Shown here piece by piece: positions 1 through 11,973 of a stretch of 64,000 nucleotides of DNA. The stretch is from Ramlibacter terrae (lineage in GTDB: Bacteria; Pseudomonadota; Gammaproteobacteria; Burkholderiales; Burkholderiaceae_C). Numbering within the stretch: position 1 is the stretch's first letter; each line of letters starts with the position of its first letter. The stretch is from the NCBI GenBank assembly GCA_013127575.1, contig CP053418.1:124001-188000 (forward strand). The letters are read 5' to 3'. The position numbers and the translations under genes are program-made. Under the pieces are notes generated by a model that was not told the DNA's origin, did not search any database, and worked only from the letters and a program-made list of their open reading frames with translations.

Positions 1-1202
1 GCGGCGCTGCTGTTCGACGAAGTGGAAGACGTGTTCCCGCCGATCTCCAGCGAAGCGGCGCAGATGCTCGCGCGCGCCGAGCAGGTGGTCGCGCCGCCCT
101 CCGGCAGCGTGAGCGGCAAGGCGTGGGTCAACCAGATCCACGGAATCGAACCCGGTGCCGACGATCTGGGTCACCAACCGCATCGAGCAGATCGACCCGG
201 CGTTCCGCCGCCGTTTCGCCTACCACCTCGAACTGAAGTCGCCGCCGCCCGGCGCCCGCGAAGGGCTGGTGCGCAAGACGCTCGAAGGTGTCACGGTCTC
301 CGAGGCCTTCGTGGGGAAGCTGACGGAGCGCAAGGGCCTGACGCCGGCGCAGATCCGTACCGCCGTGCGCTTCGCCACGCTGGCGGGCGCCGCAGACGTC
401 GCCGCCGAAAGCCTGATCGAACGGCAACTGCGCAACGCCGACCAGGCCCGGGCAACCGGCCGCAGGAGGCGGGGATGCGTCCGGCTGTCACGCAGTACGA
501 CCGGAGATGCTGAACGTCGAGTCGCGCTTCGAGGTGCCGCGCATCGTCGAGGCGCTGAAGGCGCGCGGCCACGGGACCCTGTGCTTCTACGGCGCGCCGG
601 GCACCGGCAAGACGGCCCCGGCCGAGCACATCGCGCGCAGCCTGGAGCGCCCGCTGCTCGTGAAGCAGGCCAGCGACCTCATGAGCAAGTTCGTGGGCGA
701 GACCGAGCAGAACATGGCGGCGATGTTCCGCGAGGCCGAAGCCGAAAAGGCGGTGCTGCTGCTCGACGAAGCCGACAGCTTCCTGCAGGACCGCCGCGGC
801 GCGCAGCGCACCTACGAGGTGACCGAGGTCAACGAGATGCTGCAGGGCATGGAGCGCTTCGCCGGCATCTTCATCTGCACCACCAACCTGATGGAGCGCA
901 TCGACCGGGCGGCCCTGCGGCGCTTCGCCTTCAAGATCCGCTTCAAGCCGCTGATGCCAGCGCAGCGCGAGCGGATGTTCGTGATCGAGGCGCTGGGCGG
1001 AGATGCGGCGCTGCTGTCACCGGCGGTCGCGGCGCGGCTGGCGAAGCTGGAGCAGCTGTGCCCCGGTGACTTCGCGGCGGTGAAGCGGCAAGTCGAGATC
1101 CTGGCGGCGCGGTTGTCGCCGGAGGAGTTCATCGAGCAGCTCGAGGCGGAGCATAGGATCAAGCCCGAGGTGCGGGAGGCGCGGAATATCGGGTTCGTTT
1201 GA
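1..1202 (+). CDS. double AAA+ ATPase, 5' end outside window, frameshifted
   Basis: This is the C-terminal part of a cytosolic ATPase with two AAA+ modules. The first module enters at its Walker B (LLFDEVEDVF, bases 10-40) and continues with sensor-1 IWVTN and the pair RRRF near 160-230. The second has Walker A GAPGTGKT (591-614), Walker B VLLLDEADSF (751-780), sensor-1 TTN and RRFAF. Three frame breaks near 140, 449 and 501 each restore to a CCTGG pentamer. An apparent Pro after the second Walker A (GKTAPAEH) is probably Leu misread at CCTGG. The stop is 11 bases before the convergent recQ gene. Substrate and partners cannot be told from sequence. A general AAA remodelling or protease-regulatory role is only family-level inference. 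Confidence 0.75.
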
Positions 1203-1213
1203 ACAGGCTGTGG

Positions 1214-3120
<1,907 letters not shown>

Positions 3121-3155
3121 AGGCCGACTGCGGTTCTTGTGATCTGTTGCTGAAA

Positions 3156-3286
3156 GCGGGAGCGGACTGCCGGAACGCAGAGGGCGCAGAGAATGCGCAG
3201 AGGACGCGGAAATTTCAGGAGCTGGTTTCCTTCTGCGTTTTCTGCGTAACCTTTGCGCCCTCTGCGTTCCGGCAGTCCGCTCCCGC
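3156..3286. repeat. palindromic CGCAGAG repeat, copy 1
   Basis: Perfect 33-base inverted arms at 3156-3188 and 3254-3286 flank a 65-base loop that itself contains further GCGCAGAG and TCTGCG words. The core word order CCGGAACGCAGAGGGCGCA recurs at 14293-14408 and 49196-49306. It lies between the response regulator and recQ, both on the minus strand, and the regulator's frame reads into it. Confidence 0.9.
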
Positions 3287-4204
3287 CCCCCCCCCCGCCC
3301 CCGCTCCCTCACCCCCCGCCATCTGCCCCGCGATCGCCACCGCCGCCGTCCGCGTCTCCACGCCCAGCTTCTCGAAGATGTGCTCCGGTGCTTGTTGACC
3401 GTCCGCGGGCTCATGCCCAGGATGTCGGCGATGTCGCGGTTGGTCTTGCCCTTGGCCAGCCACGACAGCACTTCGGCCTCGCGCGGCGTCAGCGCCACGG
3501 TCGCCATGCGGTTCGGCGCCGCGCCCGCGGGCGCCACCCGCAGCAGCAGCATGGTTTCGGCGAACCAGCCGGCGCCCATGTGCCGCGCCGCCAGCCGGCT
3601 GCCGTCCGGCAGCGGCTGCGTGGCTTCCGAAGCTGGCGCGGCAGTCCCGAGCCACGCGGTGGCGAGGGCACCCCGTCCGCGCCCGGGAACGCCGCCTCCA
3701 GCCACGCCGCCGCCTGCGGCGAGCGCCACGCCACGCGGCCCGGCCGTCCAGCACCACGGTGCCCATGCCGGCGATGTCCACCGCCTCGCGGGCCAGCCGC
3801 GCGGCGCGCGCATTGCGCACGTGCGTCGCCACCCGCGCCAGCACTTCCGGGATGCGCAGCGGCTTGACCACGTAGTCGACACCGCCGCTGGCGAAGCCCT
3901 GCACGATCTGCTCGGTTTCCGACAGGCCGGTCATGAAGACGATCGGCACGTGCGACCACGGCGGCGTCGCCTTCAGCTCGCGGCACAGCGCGAAGCCGTC
4001 GATGCCGGGCATCACCGCGTCGAGCAGCACCGCGTCGGGCACGGCGATCTCGAAGCGCGCGCGGGCTTCCTCGGCGTCGCGCGCCACCAGCACCGTGTAG
4101 CCGTCGGCGGCCAGCGCGTCGCACAGCATGCGCAGCGTGTCGATGGCGTCGTCCACCACCAGGATCACGCGGCCCGCTGCCCCGGCTTCATACGGATGCG
4201 ACAT
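3215..4204 (-). CDS. REC-LuxR response regulator, frameshifted, 3' end undefined
   Basis: Two-component response regulator and likely output of the kinase encoded immediately upstream. The start MSHPYEAG overlaps the kinase's last codons. The receiver domain has the acidic pair VVDD, phospho-acceptor Asp in [13 protein letters not shown], and Lys in [10 protein letters not shown] linker that may be a partial PAS-like segment follows. The C-terminal LuxR-type helix-turn-helix reads [21 protein letters not shown] and [10 protein letters not shown], then [16 protein letters not shown] after a break near 3386 (CCAGG lost an A). Further breaks lie near 3650-3740. The last conserved residues are near 3330. 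Downstream the frame runs through the poly-C tract and the palindrome to a stop at 3215, so the true end is probably near 3300. Confidence 0.8.
   Translation of the reverse strand: MSHPYEAGAAGRVILVVDDAIDTLRMLCDALAADGYTVLVARDAEEARARFEIAVPDAVLLDAVMPGIDGFALCRELKATPPWSHVPIVFMTGLSETEQIVQGFASGGVDYVVKPLRIPEVLARVATHVRNARAARLAREAVDIAGMGTVVLDGRAAWRGARRRRRRGWRRRSRARTGCPRHRVARDCRASFGSHAAAAGRQPAGGAAHGRRLVRRNHAAAAGGARGRGAEPHGDRGADAARGRSAVVAGQGQDQPRHRRHPGHEPADGQQAPEHIFEKLGVETRTAAVAIAGQMAGGEGAGAGGGAGADCRNAEGAKVTQKTQKETSS
3286..3296. repeat. 11-base poly-C tract
   Basis: Eleven consecutive C on the plus strand (G on the coding strand) sit at the edge of the palindrome and inside the apparent 3' end of the response regulator frame. 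It could be a slippage site or simply a badly called homopolymer. Either way it makes the regulator's C-terminus unreadable here. Confidence 0.85.
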
Positions 4205-7200
4205 CTTCGTCCTCCCGCAACTGCGCCACCACGCCCGTGAAGTCGAAGGCGTCGGCGTGCGCCTGCAGGCCGGCCAGCGCCGCCGCCTGCGCCGGCAGCT
4301 CACGCGCCGCCGCGCGCAATCGTTCGCGCAACGCGGATGCATTGCCCCTGGCTTGCCAGGCGCAGCAGCTCCTCGCGCAGCGCGTCGGGCAGGTTCGCGG
4401 TGCCGGCCACCGCCATCGCCGCCACCCCATGCACCGCGACCAGCGGCGTGTTCGACCGCACCCATTCGAGCTGCAGCGCGCGTTCCAGCGCGTCGAGCAA
4501 CTCCGACTCCAGCACCGGCTTGCCGATGAAGCCACGGCATTGCAATCCCGCGATGCGGTCCGGCCGCTGGTCGAACAGGTTGGCCGAGACGAAGACGATG
4601 GGCAGCGTGTCCGGCGATTGCAGCGTGCGCAGCAGGGCCGCCGTCTGCCAGCCGTCCAGGTCGTCCATCGTGATGTCCAGCAGCACCGCGTCGGGCACCT
4701 CGCGCTCCACGATTTCCACGCATTCGCGGCCGCTCGCCGCCTCCAGCACGTGGAACCCGGGGGCACCAGCATGGCCGCCAGCAGCTGCCGCTGCAGCGCC
4801 GGTCGTCCACCACCAGCAAGGTGCGGCGCGGCGCGAGATAGCCGATCACCGGCCGCAGCGCCGTCACGCGCGCGGGCGGGCGCGCCGGGTCGCTCGCGAT
4901 CTCCGGCAGGTAGACGCGCACGCTGAAGGTGCTGCCCGGCCGGGCGTGCTCTCCAGCGTCAACTGGCCGCCCATCAGCTCGGCCAGCAGGTGCGTGATGG
5001 TCAGGCCGAGGCCGGTGCCGGTCTCGCTTGCGCGGCGGCCGGCGCTGCCGCGCTCGAACGGCAGGAAGATCCGCTCCTGGTCCTGCGGCGCGATGCCGAT
5101 GCCGGTGTCGACCACGTCGATGCGCGACACGTGCCGGCGGAAGTCCAGCCGCAGCGTCACCTGCCCCTGCGGCGTGAAGCGCACCGCGTTGGTCAGCAGG
5201 TTGATGAGGATCTGGCGCAGCCGCTTGGCGTCGGCGCGGATCCACGGCGGCATCGTGCCGAGCACCTGCACTTCGAAGCCCAGGCCCTTGGCCTCGGCCT
5301 GCGGCCGCATCATGCGTTCGACCTGCTCCACCAGCTCGGGCAGCGGCAGGGGTGCCACGTCGAGCCGCAGCCGGCCGGCTTCGATGCGCGCCAGCTCCAG
5401 CGAGCCGTCGATCAGCGCGTGCATGTGCTGGCCGCTGTGGTGCATCACGGCCAGCGTGTCGCGCAGGGCGCCGTCCACCTGCGGGTTCTTCAGCAGGATC
5501 TGCGTGTAGCCGAGGATGCTGTTCAGCGGCGAGCGCAGCTCGTGGGTCATGCCCGCGACGTAGCGGGTCTTGGCGAGGCTCGCCGACTCCGCACGGTCCT
5601 TGGCCGTCTGCAGCGCGGCGTCGGTGCGCCGGTGGGCGTCGATCTCCTGCAGCAGCAAGGCGGTCTGCCGTTCCGATTCGTCCTGCGCCATGCGCCGGCT
5701 GTCGGTGCTCAGCACCACCCACCAAGCGCACACGGCGGCCAGCAGCGCCAGCAACGCGAACACCTTCAGGAACGGCATGCGCAGGAACTGCACCGGCGTT
5801 TCCAGTCCCTCCTGAACGTACACGACGCCGACCGGGGAAGGCCATCAGGCCGCACAAGGCCAGCACCACCATCAGGTAGTGGCCGACGCGGAAGTTGACG
5901 TGCGCCGCCCAGCCGCGCGGCAGCAGCGCCGCCGCCACGGCGCGGATCTGGTCGGTGGCGCGCGAACCGGTCTTGCAGCGGTCATGGCAGCGCGATTCGA
6001 GCGAGCAGCACAGCGAGCAGATGGCGCCGCCGTACGCGGGGCAGCGCGCCATGTCTTCCGACTCGAACTGGTTCTCGCACACGGCGCAGCGCACCAGCTC
6101 GCCCGGCTGCCATTCGGTGCTGGGCGACCGCGCCGGTAGTAGCGCCCGCGCGTCGCCCAGGCCAGCAGCGGCGCGAGCGCCATCGAGAGGACGAGCGCGA
6201 TGAAGGGCGAGAACGCGGCCGCGTGCTCGCCCAGTGCGCCGGTGTACGCCACGCAGGCGACGGTGGCCGCCAGCACCATCGCACCCAGGCCGACGGGGTT
6301 GAAGTCGTACAGGTGCGCGCGCCGGAACTCGATGTGCGGCGGGCTCAGCCCCAGCGGCTTGTTGATGACCAGGTCGGCTACGAGCGCGCCGACCCAGGCG
6401 ATGGCCACGTTGCTGTAGACGGCCAGCACCTTCTCCGGGGCGCCGAACACGCCCAGCGTCATCAGCAGCGTGGCGATGCCCACGTTGAACACCAGCCACA
6501 CCACCCGGCCCGGATGGCTGCGCGTGACCCGCGCGAAGAAGTTCGACCACGCGAGCGACCCCGCATAGGCGTTGGTCAGGTTGATCTTGATCTGCGACAC
6601 CACCACGAACAGCACCGTGACCGCCACCGCCAGCCGGGGAATGCCGATCGCCTGCGTGAAGCCTGCCGGGGAACATCTGCGTCGGCTCCGCCGCACGCGC
6701 CACGTCCACTTCGAACTGCAGGGCGGCGAAAGCGAGGAAGGCGCCGGCCGCCATCTTCAGCATGCCCATCGCGATCCATCCGGGGCCCGCGATCAGCACC
6801 GCCGCCCACCAGCGTCCGCGATTGGCCGGCGTCTTCTCCGGCAGGAAGCGCAGGAAGTCGACCTGCTCGCCGATCTGCACCACCAGCGAGAAGATCACCG
6901 CGGCGGCGGCGCCGAAGGCCAGCGCATCGAAGCCGCTGCTGCCGGTGGCGAGCCCCGACAGCGAGCTGAAGTCGCGGTACAGCTGCGGCTGCGTCAGCGC
7001 GATCCACACGAACGGCAGCAGCAGCAGGAACAGCCACACCGGCTGCGTCCACGCCTGCAGCCGCGAGATCAGCGTGATGCCGCGCATGGCCAGCGGCAGG
7101 ATCACGAGCGACGACGCCACGTAGCACCACTCGAGCGGCCAGTCGACCACCATCTGCAGCGCGAGCGCCATGATGGCCGCCTCCAGTGCGAAGAAGATGA

Positions 7201-7578
7201 AGGTGAACACCGCGTAGATCAGCGACGTGATCGTGGAGCCGAGATAGCCGAAGCCGGCGCCGCGCGTCAGCAGGTCCATGTCGAGGCCGTAGCGCGCCGC
7301 GTAGATCGCGATCGGCAGGCCGGTCAGGAAGATGATCGCGCCGACCACGGGATCGCCCACATCGCATTGGAAAAGCCGTAGTTCAGCGCGATGGCGCCGC
7401 CGATCGCCTCCAGCGCCGGGAACGACAGCGAGCCGAACGCCGTGTTGGCCACGCGGAACTCGCTCCAGCGCCTAAAGCTCTTCGGCGTATAGCGCAGCGC
7501 GTAGTCCTCCATCGTCTCGTCGGCGACCCGGGAGTTGTAGTCGCGGCGAAAGCGAAAGATCGTTTGCGGTGCGGCCAT
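4188..7578 (-). CDS. NCS1 permease-like / zinc-ribbon / hybrid histidine kinase fusion, frameshifted
   Basis: Membrane receptor kinase of about 1,100 residues. The N-terminal half is an NCS1 (purine/cytosine/allantoin) permease-like domain with about 12 hydrophobic segments, from MAAPQTIFRFRRDYN to about 6110. A Cys-rich segment follows (CAVC, then CSLCCSLESRCHDRCK, about 5960-6080), plausibly zinc binding. Two more membrane segments precede HisKA (MTHELRSPLNS near 5540) and HATPase motifs NLLTNAVRF, DTGIGIAP and GTGLGLTI. A receiver domain (VVDD; LLDITMDDLDGW) and a short helical tail complete it. Breaks near 7347, 6680, 6130, 5825, 4940, 4790 and 4345 interrupt the frame. It is divergent from the amide/urea transporter operon, so urea, amides or ureides are the inferred signal. 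CbrA-type transporter kinases are the known analogy. Confidence 0.85.
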
Positions 7579-7602
7579 GCCGCAGGACATGCAAGAACCG
7601 TG

Positions 7603-7632
7603 GCACCCCATTGCGGTGCACGCGTTCGCACC
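7603..7632. promoter_or_regulatory. cluster of GCACC/GGTGC half-sites in the divergent intergenic region
   Basis: The 176-base gap between the sensor kinase (start 7578) and the transporter operon (start 7755) contains GCACC at 7603-7607, GGTGC at 7615-7619 and GCACC at 7628-7632. These are NtrC-like half-sites, but the spacings (7 and 8) differ from the usual 5. A sigma54-like TGGCAC-N4-TTGC at 7601-7614 is one base short of canonical spacing. I regard the region as the likely operator/promoter of both directions but cannot assign the regulator. Confidence 0.3.
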
Positions 7633-7754
7633 ATGCACGCGCTACGGTAATTGACGTATGGGCGGGTTTTCCCCCTCTCCCTACTCTTCGCAGCAGCCCG
7701 GCGCCAACCCGACCGATGCCGGCAGACAGTTTCCAACCCTGCGAGGAACGCCCC

Positions 7755-9019
7755 ATGAAGAAACCTGCCACGCACCAAGACCACCCCGCCGGCGCCGACG
7801 CCGGCCGCCGCCGCCTGCTGCAGGCGCTCGGCGCCGCTTCCGTCGCCGGCCTCCCGGCCTGGGCCGGCGCGCAGCCGACCGCAACGGTCAACACGACCAA
7901 GCTGGCGATCACCGACACCGAAGTCACCGTGGGCCAGCTGCACTCGGCCACCGGCACGATGGCCATCTCCGAGACCGGCTCCATCCGGCCGAGCAGCTCG
8001 CCATCGACCAGATCAACGCCATGGGCGGCATCCGGGCCGCAAGATCAAGGTGATCAAGGAAGACGGCGCTTCCGACTGGCCGACCTTCGCCGAGAAGTCC
8101 AAGAAGCTCCTGATCAACGACCGCTGCGCCGCGGTGTTCGGCTGCTGGACCTCCGCTTCGCGCAAGGCGGTGCTCCCGGTGTTCGAGAAGGAGAACGGCC
8201 TCTTGTACTACCCGACCTTCTACGAGGGCCTGGAGCAGTCCAAGAACGTGATCTACACCGGCCGAGGAAGCCACGCAGCAGATCCTGTACAGCCTGGACT
8301 GGGCGCAGAAGGAGAAGAAGGCCAAGACCTTCTTCCTGATCGGCTCCGACTACATCTGGCCGCGCACGTCGATGAAGATCGCGCGCAAGCACGTCGAAGC
8401 CTTCCAGAAGGGCAAGATCGTCGGCGAGGAGTACTACCCGCTGGGCAGCACGAACTTCGGCTCCCTGATGAACAAGATCAAGGTGCAGAAGCCCGACTGC
8501 CTGTTCGTCGCGGTGGTCGGCGGCTCCAACGTGGCCTTCTACAAGGCGCTCAAGGCGGCGGGCATCACCGGCGACAAGCAGCTGCTGGTGACGCTGTCGG
8601 TGACCGAAGACGAGATGACCGGCGTGGGCGGCGAGAACTTCCGGGGCTTCTACTCGTCGATGAAGTACTTCCAGTCGCTCGAGAACGAGAACAACAAGAA
8701 GTTCGTGGCCGCCTTCAAGGCCAAGTACGGCAAGGACGCGGTGATCGGCGACGTCACGCAGGCCGGCTACCTCGGCCCCCGGCTGTGGAAGGCCGCGGTG
8801 GAAAAGGCCAAGAGCTTCGACGTCGACAAGGTCGTCGCGGCCTCGCGCACCGGCATCGAGCTGACGACGGCGCCCGAGGGCTACGTGAAGCTCGACCCCA
8901 ACCACCACCTGTGGAGCAAGTCGCGCATCGCGATGGGCATGCCCGACGCCACCTTCAAGGTGGTCGCGGAATCGCCGCAGCTGATCAAGCCGGATCCGTT
9001 CCCCAAGGGCTATCAGTAA
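7755..9019 (+). CDS. urtA: urea/short-chain amide ABC transporter substrate-binding protein
   Basis: Periplasmic binding protein of the UrtA/FmdD (Peripla_BP_5) family, about 420 residues. The N-terminus carries a twin-arginine-like [13 protein letters not shown] signal ending at AWAGAQ, suggesting Tat export. Conserved family segments follow: [51 protein letters not shown] and [14 protein letters not shown]. Breaks at 7986, 8032 and 8263 each restore at CCAGG or CCTGG. First gene of a collinear operon with permease, ATPase and amidase genes. FmdD of Methylophilus binds short amides and urea, whereas UrtA binds urea. The amidases downstream favour an amide-transporting variant, but sequence alone does not settle it. 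Confidence 0.9.
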
Positions 9020-9073
9020 CTCTCCCTCTCCCTCCCCCGTCGGGGGAGGGCTTCTTCCCACCCGGAGCACCGC

Positions 9074-9988
9074 ATGACGCTTTCGGAAATGATGAACATC
9101 GGCCTGATGCAGGGCTTCGCGGGCCTGAGCCTGTTCTCGGTCCTGCTGCTCATGGGCCTCGGCCTCGCGATCATCTTCGGCCAGATGGGCGTGATCAACA
9201 TGGCGCATGGCGAGTTCATGACCATCGGCGCCTACACCATCTTCCCGGGTTCCGAGCTGGCGTCGAAGTTCGCGCCCGGCTGGACCCCGTTCTACTTCCC
9301 GATCGCCATCGTCGCCGCCTTCGGCTTCGCCTTCGTGGCCGGCTGGCTCGTTGAGTGGGGCCTGATCCGCCACCTGTACAAGCGGCCGCTCGACACGCTG
9401 CTGGCCACACGGGGCATCAGCCTCGCGCTGCAGCAGTGCTTCCGCACCTTCATCGGCCCCAAGGAAGTGAGCCCCACGCTGCCCGACTGGCTGCTCGGCT
9501 CTCGGGCGCCGGCGCCCGGCCTCGACATCCCCATCAACGGCATGTTCGTGCTGGCGCTCACGGCGGTCGTCACCGGCGGCGTGCTGCTGGCGCTGCACCG
9601 CAGCCGCTGGGGCCTGCGGGTGCGAGCGACGGTGAGCAACCGCGTGATGGCGAATGCGACCGGCATCGACACGAAGAAAACCGACCGCCTCACCTTCGCG
9701 ATCGGCTGCGGCATCGCCGGAGTTGCGGGCGCGGCTTTCACGACGATCGGTTCGACCGGGCCGACCTCGGGTTCGCTCTACATCGTCGACGCCTTCCTGG
9801 TCGTCACCTTCGGCGGCGCGGCCAGCCTGCTGGGCACCGTGGTCTCCGCCTTCGGCATCGCCCAGACCCAGTCGATCACCGAGTTCTTCATGGCCGGCTC
9901 GATGGCCAAGATGCTCACGCTCTCGCTGATCGTGCTGATCCTGATGGTCCGGCCGCAAGGCCTGTTCGCGGTCAAGGTGCGGCGCTGA
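9074..9988 (+). CDS. urtB: urea/amide ABC transporter permease UrtB
   Basis: Intact 304-residue inner-membrane permease of the LivH/UrtB branch, with about eight hydrophobic segments. Recognisable blocks are [20 protein letters not shown] near the N-terminus and the cytoplasmic-loop region [14 protein letters not shown] that contacts the ATPases, followed by GIAGVAGA and [10 protein letters not shown]. The C-terminus [15 protein letters not shown] is typical of the family. It begins 54 bases after urtA, behind a CCCGGAGCACC stretch, and is followed 28 bases later by urtC. It forms the membrane channel with UrtC. It is one of the few long genes in the window with no frame break. Confidence 0.93.
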   Translation: MTLSEMMNIGLMQGFAGLSLFSVLLLMGLGLAIIFGQMGVINMAHGEFMTIGAYTIFPGSELASKFAPGWTPFYFPIAIVAAFGFAFVAGWLVEWGLIRHLYKRPLDTLLATRGISLALQQCFRTFIGPKEVSPTLPDWLLGSRAPAPGLDIPINGMFVLALTAVVTGGVLLALHRSRWGLRVRATVSNRVMANATGIDTKKTDRLTFAIGCGIAGVAGAAFTTIGSTGPTSGSLYIVDAFLVVTFGGAASLLGTVVSAFGIAQTQSITEFFMAGSMAKMLTLSLIVLILMVRPQGLFAVKVRR

Positions 9989-10016
9989 ATCCGCCGCGCT
10001 CCCCAAGGAAGTCCCC

Positions 10017-11221
10017 ATGAACGCAATCAAGTCCTGGATCGCCCGCTACCAGCTCGCCAGCCTGCTGATCCCTGGTGGTGCTGCTGGCGGTGGTGCTGCC
10101 GCTCACGCTCGACATCTTCCGCCTGAACCTGGTGGGCAAGTACCTCACCTACGCCTTCGTCGCCATCGGCCTCGTATGGATGGTGTGGGGCTACGGCGGG
10201 GTGCTGAGCCGGGGCAGGGCGTGTTCTTCGGCCTCGGCGGCTACGCCATGGCCATGTTCCTGAAACTGGAAGCATCGGACCCGGTCAGCACCAAGATCCA
10301 GACCACGCCGGGCATCCCCGACTTCATGGACTGGAACCAGATCACGGCGCTGCCCGCGTTCTGGGTGCCTTTCCAGAACCTCTGGTTCTCGCTGTTCGCG
10401 GTGATCGCCGTGCCGACGCTGCTGGCGTGGATCGTGAGCTTCGCGATGTTCAAGCGGCGCGTCGGCGGCGTGTACTTCGCGATCATCACGCAGGCCGTGG
10501 CGCTGATCCTCACGGTGCTGATCATCGGCCAGCAGGGCTACACCGGCGGCGTCAACGGCATGACCGACCTGAAGACGATGGCCGGCTGGGACACGCGCAC
10601 CGACAGCGCCAAGCTGATCCTGTACTACGTGTGCGTCGCGCTGCTGGTCGGCGCCATCCTCCTGTGCCGCTGGATCCAGACCGGCAAGGCGGGGACGCTG
10701 CTGCTGGCGATGCGCGACAAGGAGGACCGCGTGCGCTTCTCCGGCTACGACGTCGCCAACTTCAAGGTCTTCACGTTCTGCCTGGCGGCGGCGCTCTCGG
10801 GCATCGGCGGCGCCATGTTCTCGCTGCAGGTCGGCTTCATGTCGCCCAGCTTCGTCGGCATCGTGCCCTCGATCGAGATGGTGATCTACGCCGCGGTCGG
10901 TGGCCGCATGAGCCTGGTCGGCGCGGTGTACGGCACGCTCTGGTGAATGCCGGCAAGACCTTCTTCTCGGAGAGCTTCCCGGACCTCTGGCTGTTCCTGA
11001 TGGCGGCGCTGTTCATCGGCGTGACGATGGCCTTCCCGATGGGGCTGGCCGGTGTCTGGGAAGAAAAGATCGTGCCTTGGTGGAAGGGCCGCCGGCAGGC
11101 GCTGCGCGACGCGGCGGTGAAGCCGCCGCCTTCCGCCACGCCGCCCACGCGCCCCACCGCGCCCGTGACGCCGCGGCCCGACCCGGAAGCGGCCGGCCCG
11201 ATCCGGGGACAGCACGCCTGA
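10017..11221 (+). CDS. urtC: urea/amide ABC transporter permease UrtC, frameshifted
   Basis: Second inner-membrane permease (LivM/UrtC branch), about 400 residues. The frame moves three times. The first break near 10070 has an extra C in CCTGG, the second near 10209 should read LSLGQGVFFGLGG across adjacent CCTGG and CCAGG sites, and the third near 10940 should read GTLLVNAGKT. Family blocks include VWGYGGVLS, VGGVYFAIITQAVALI, MRDKEDRVRFSGYDVANFK and VGGRMSLVGAVYGT. The C-terminal tail after WEEKIVPWWKGRR is a roughly 40-residue Pro/Ala/Arg-rich extension. It sits between urtB and the two ATPase genes in one transcription unit. Confidence 0.9.
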
Positions 11222-11231
11222 AAGGCCCGCC

Positions 11232-11972
11232 ATGAGCAACACCGACTTCGCGCTGGCGGTCGAGGACCTGACCGTCTCCTTCGACGGCTTCAAGGCCATC
11301 GACAACCTCACGCTGTACATCGACCGCAACGAGCTGCGCGTGATCATCGGCCCGAACGGCGCCGGCAAGACCACGCTGCTGGACCTGATCTGCGGCAAGA
11401 CGCGCGCCAGCGGCGGCAGCATCAAGTTCAACAACACCGAGCTGACGAAGATGGCCGAGCACAAGCGCGTGCGACTGGGGATCGGCCGCAAGTTCCAGAC
11501 GCCTTCCATCTACGAGAACCTCACGGTGTTCCAGAACCCGGAGGTGTCGTTCCCGCGCGGACGCTCGGTGTTCGGCGCGCTGGGTTTCAAGTGCGATGCG
11601 GAGGTGCGGGAGAAGGTCGAAGCGGTCGCCGCCGACATCGGCCGGCCGACCGCCTCGCCGACGAAGCCGGCCTCTTGAGTCACGGCCAGAAGCAGTGGCT
11701 GGAGATCGGGATGCTGCTGATGCAGGAGCCCGAGCTGCTGATGCTCGACGAACCCATCGCCGGCATGAGCGCGCGCGAGCGCGAACTCACCGCCGAACTG
11801 CTCAAGCGCATCTGCACCAACCGCGCCGTGATCGTGATCGAGCACGACATGGACTTCGTCAAGCAGATCGCCCACAAGGTCACCGTCATGCACCGGGGAA
11901 AGATCCTCGCCGAAGGGCCGATGGAGAAGGTGCAGGCCGACCCGAAGGTGATCGACGTCTACGGGCCACTGA
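11232..11972 (+). CDS. urtD: urea/amide ABC transporter ATPase UrtD, frameshifted
   Basis: Cytoplasmic ATPase of the LivG/UrtD type. Walker A is GPNGAGKTT, the Q-loop region GRKFQTPSIYENLTV, the signature region LSHGQKQWLEIGMLL, Walker B LLMLDEPIAGM, and the switch His lies in VIVIEHDMDFV. The frame breaks near 11643, where IGLADRLADEAGLLSHGQ is restored by CCTGG. A second fault just before the stop should read VYLGH and then TGA at 11970-11972, two bases before the urtE ATG. Without these repairs the protein would end at 11678. It pairs with UrtE to energise uptake. Confidence 0.9.
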
Positions 11973-11973
11973 C

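Noticed and set aside
3156..3286. CRISPR-like spaced repeats of CGCAGAG words
   Set aside because: Repeats are 7-9 bases, inverted and without unique spacers; no cas genes.
7601..7614. Sigma54 promoter for the urt operon
   Set aside because: Spacing is one base short; kept only as part of a low-confidence regulatory cluster.
7653..7700. Housekeeping promoter from TTGACG at 7651
   Set aside because: No acceptable -10 element at 16-18 bases; the nearest TACTCT is about 25 bases away.
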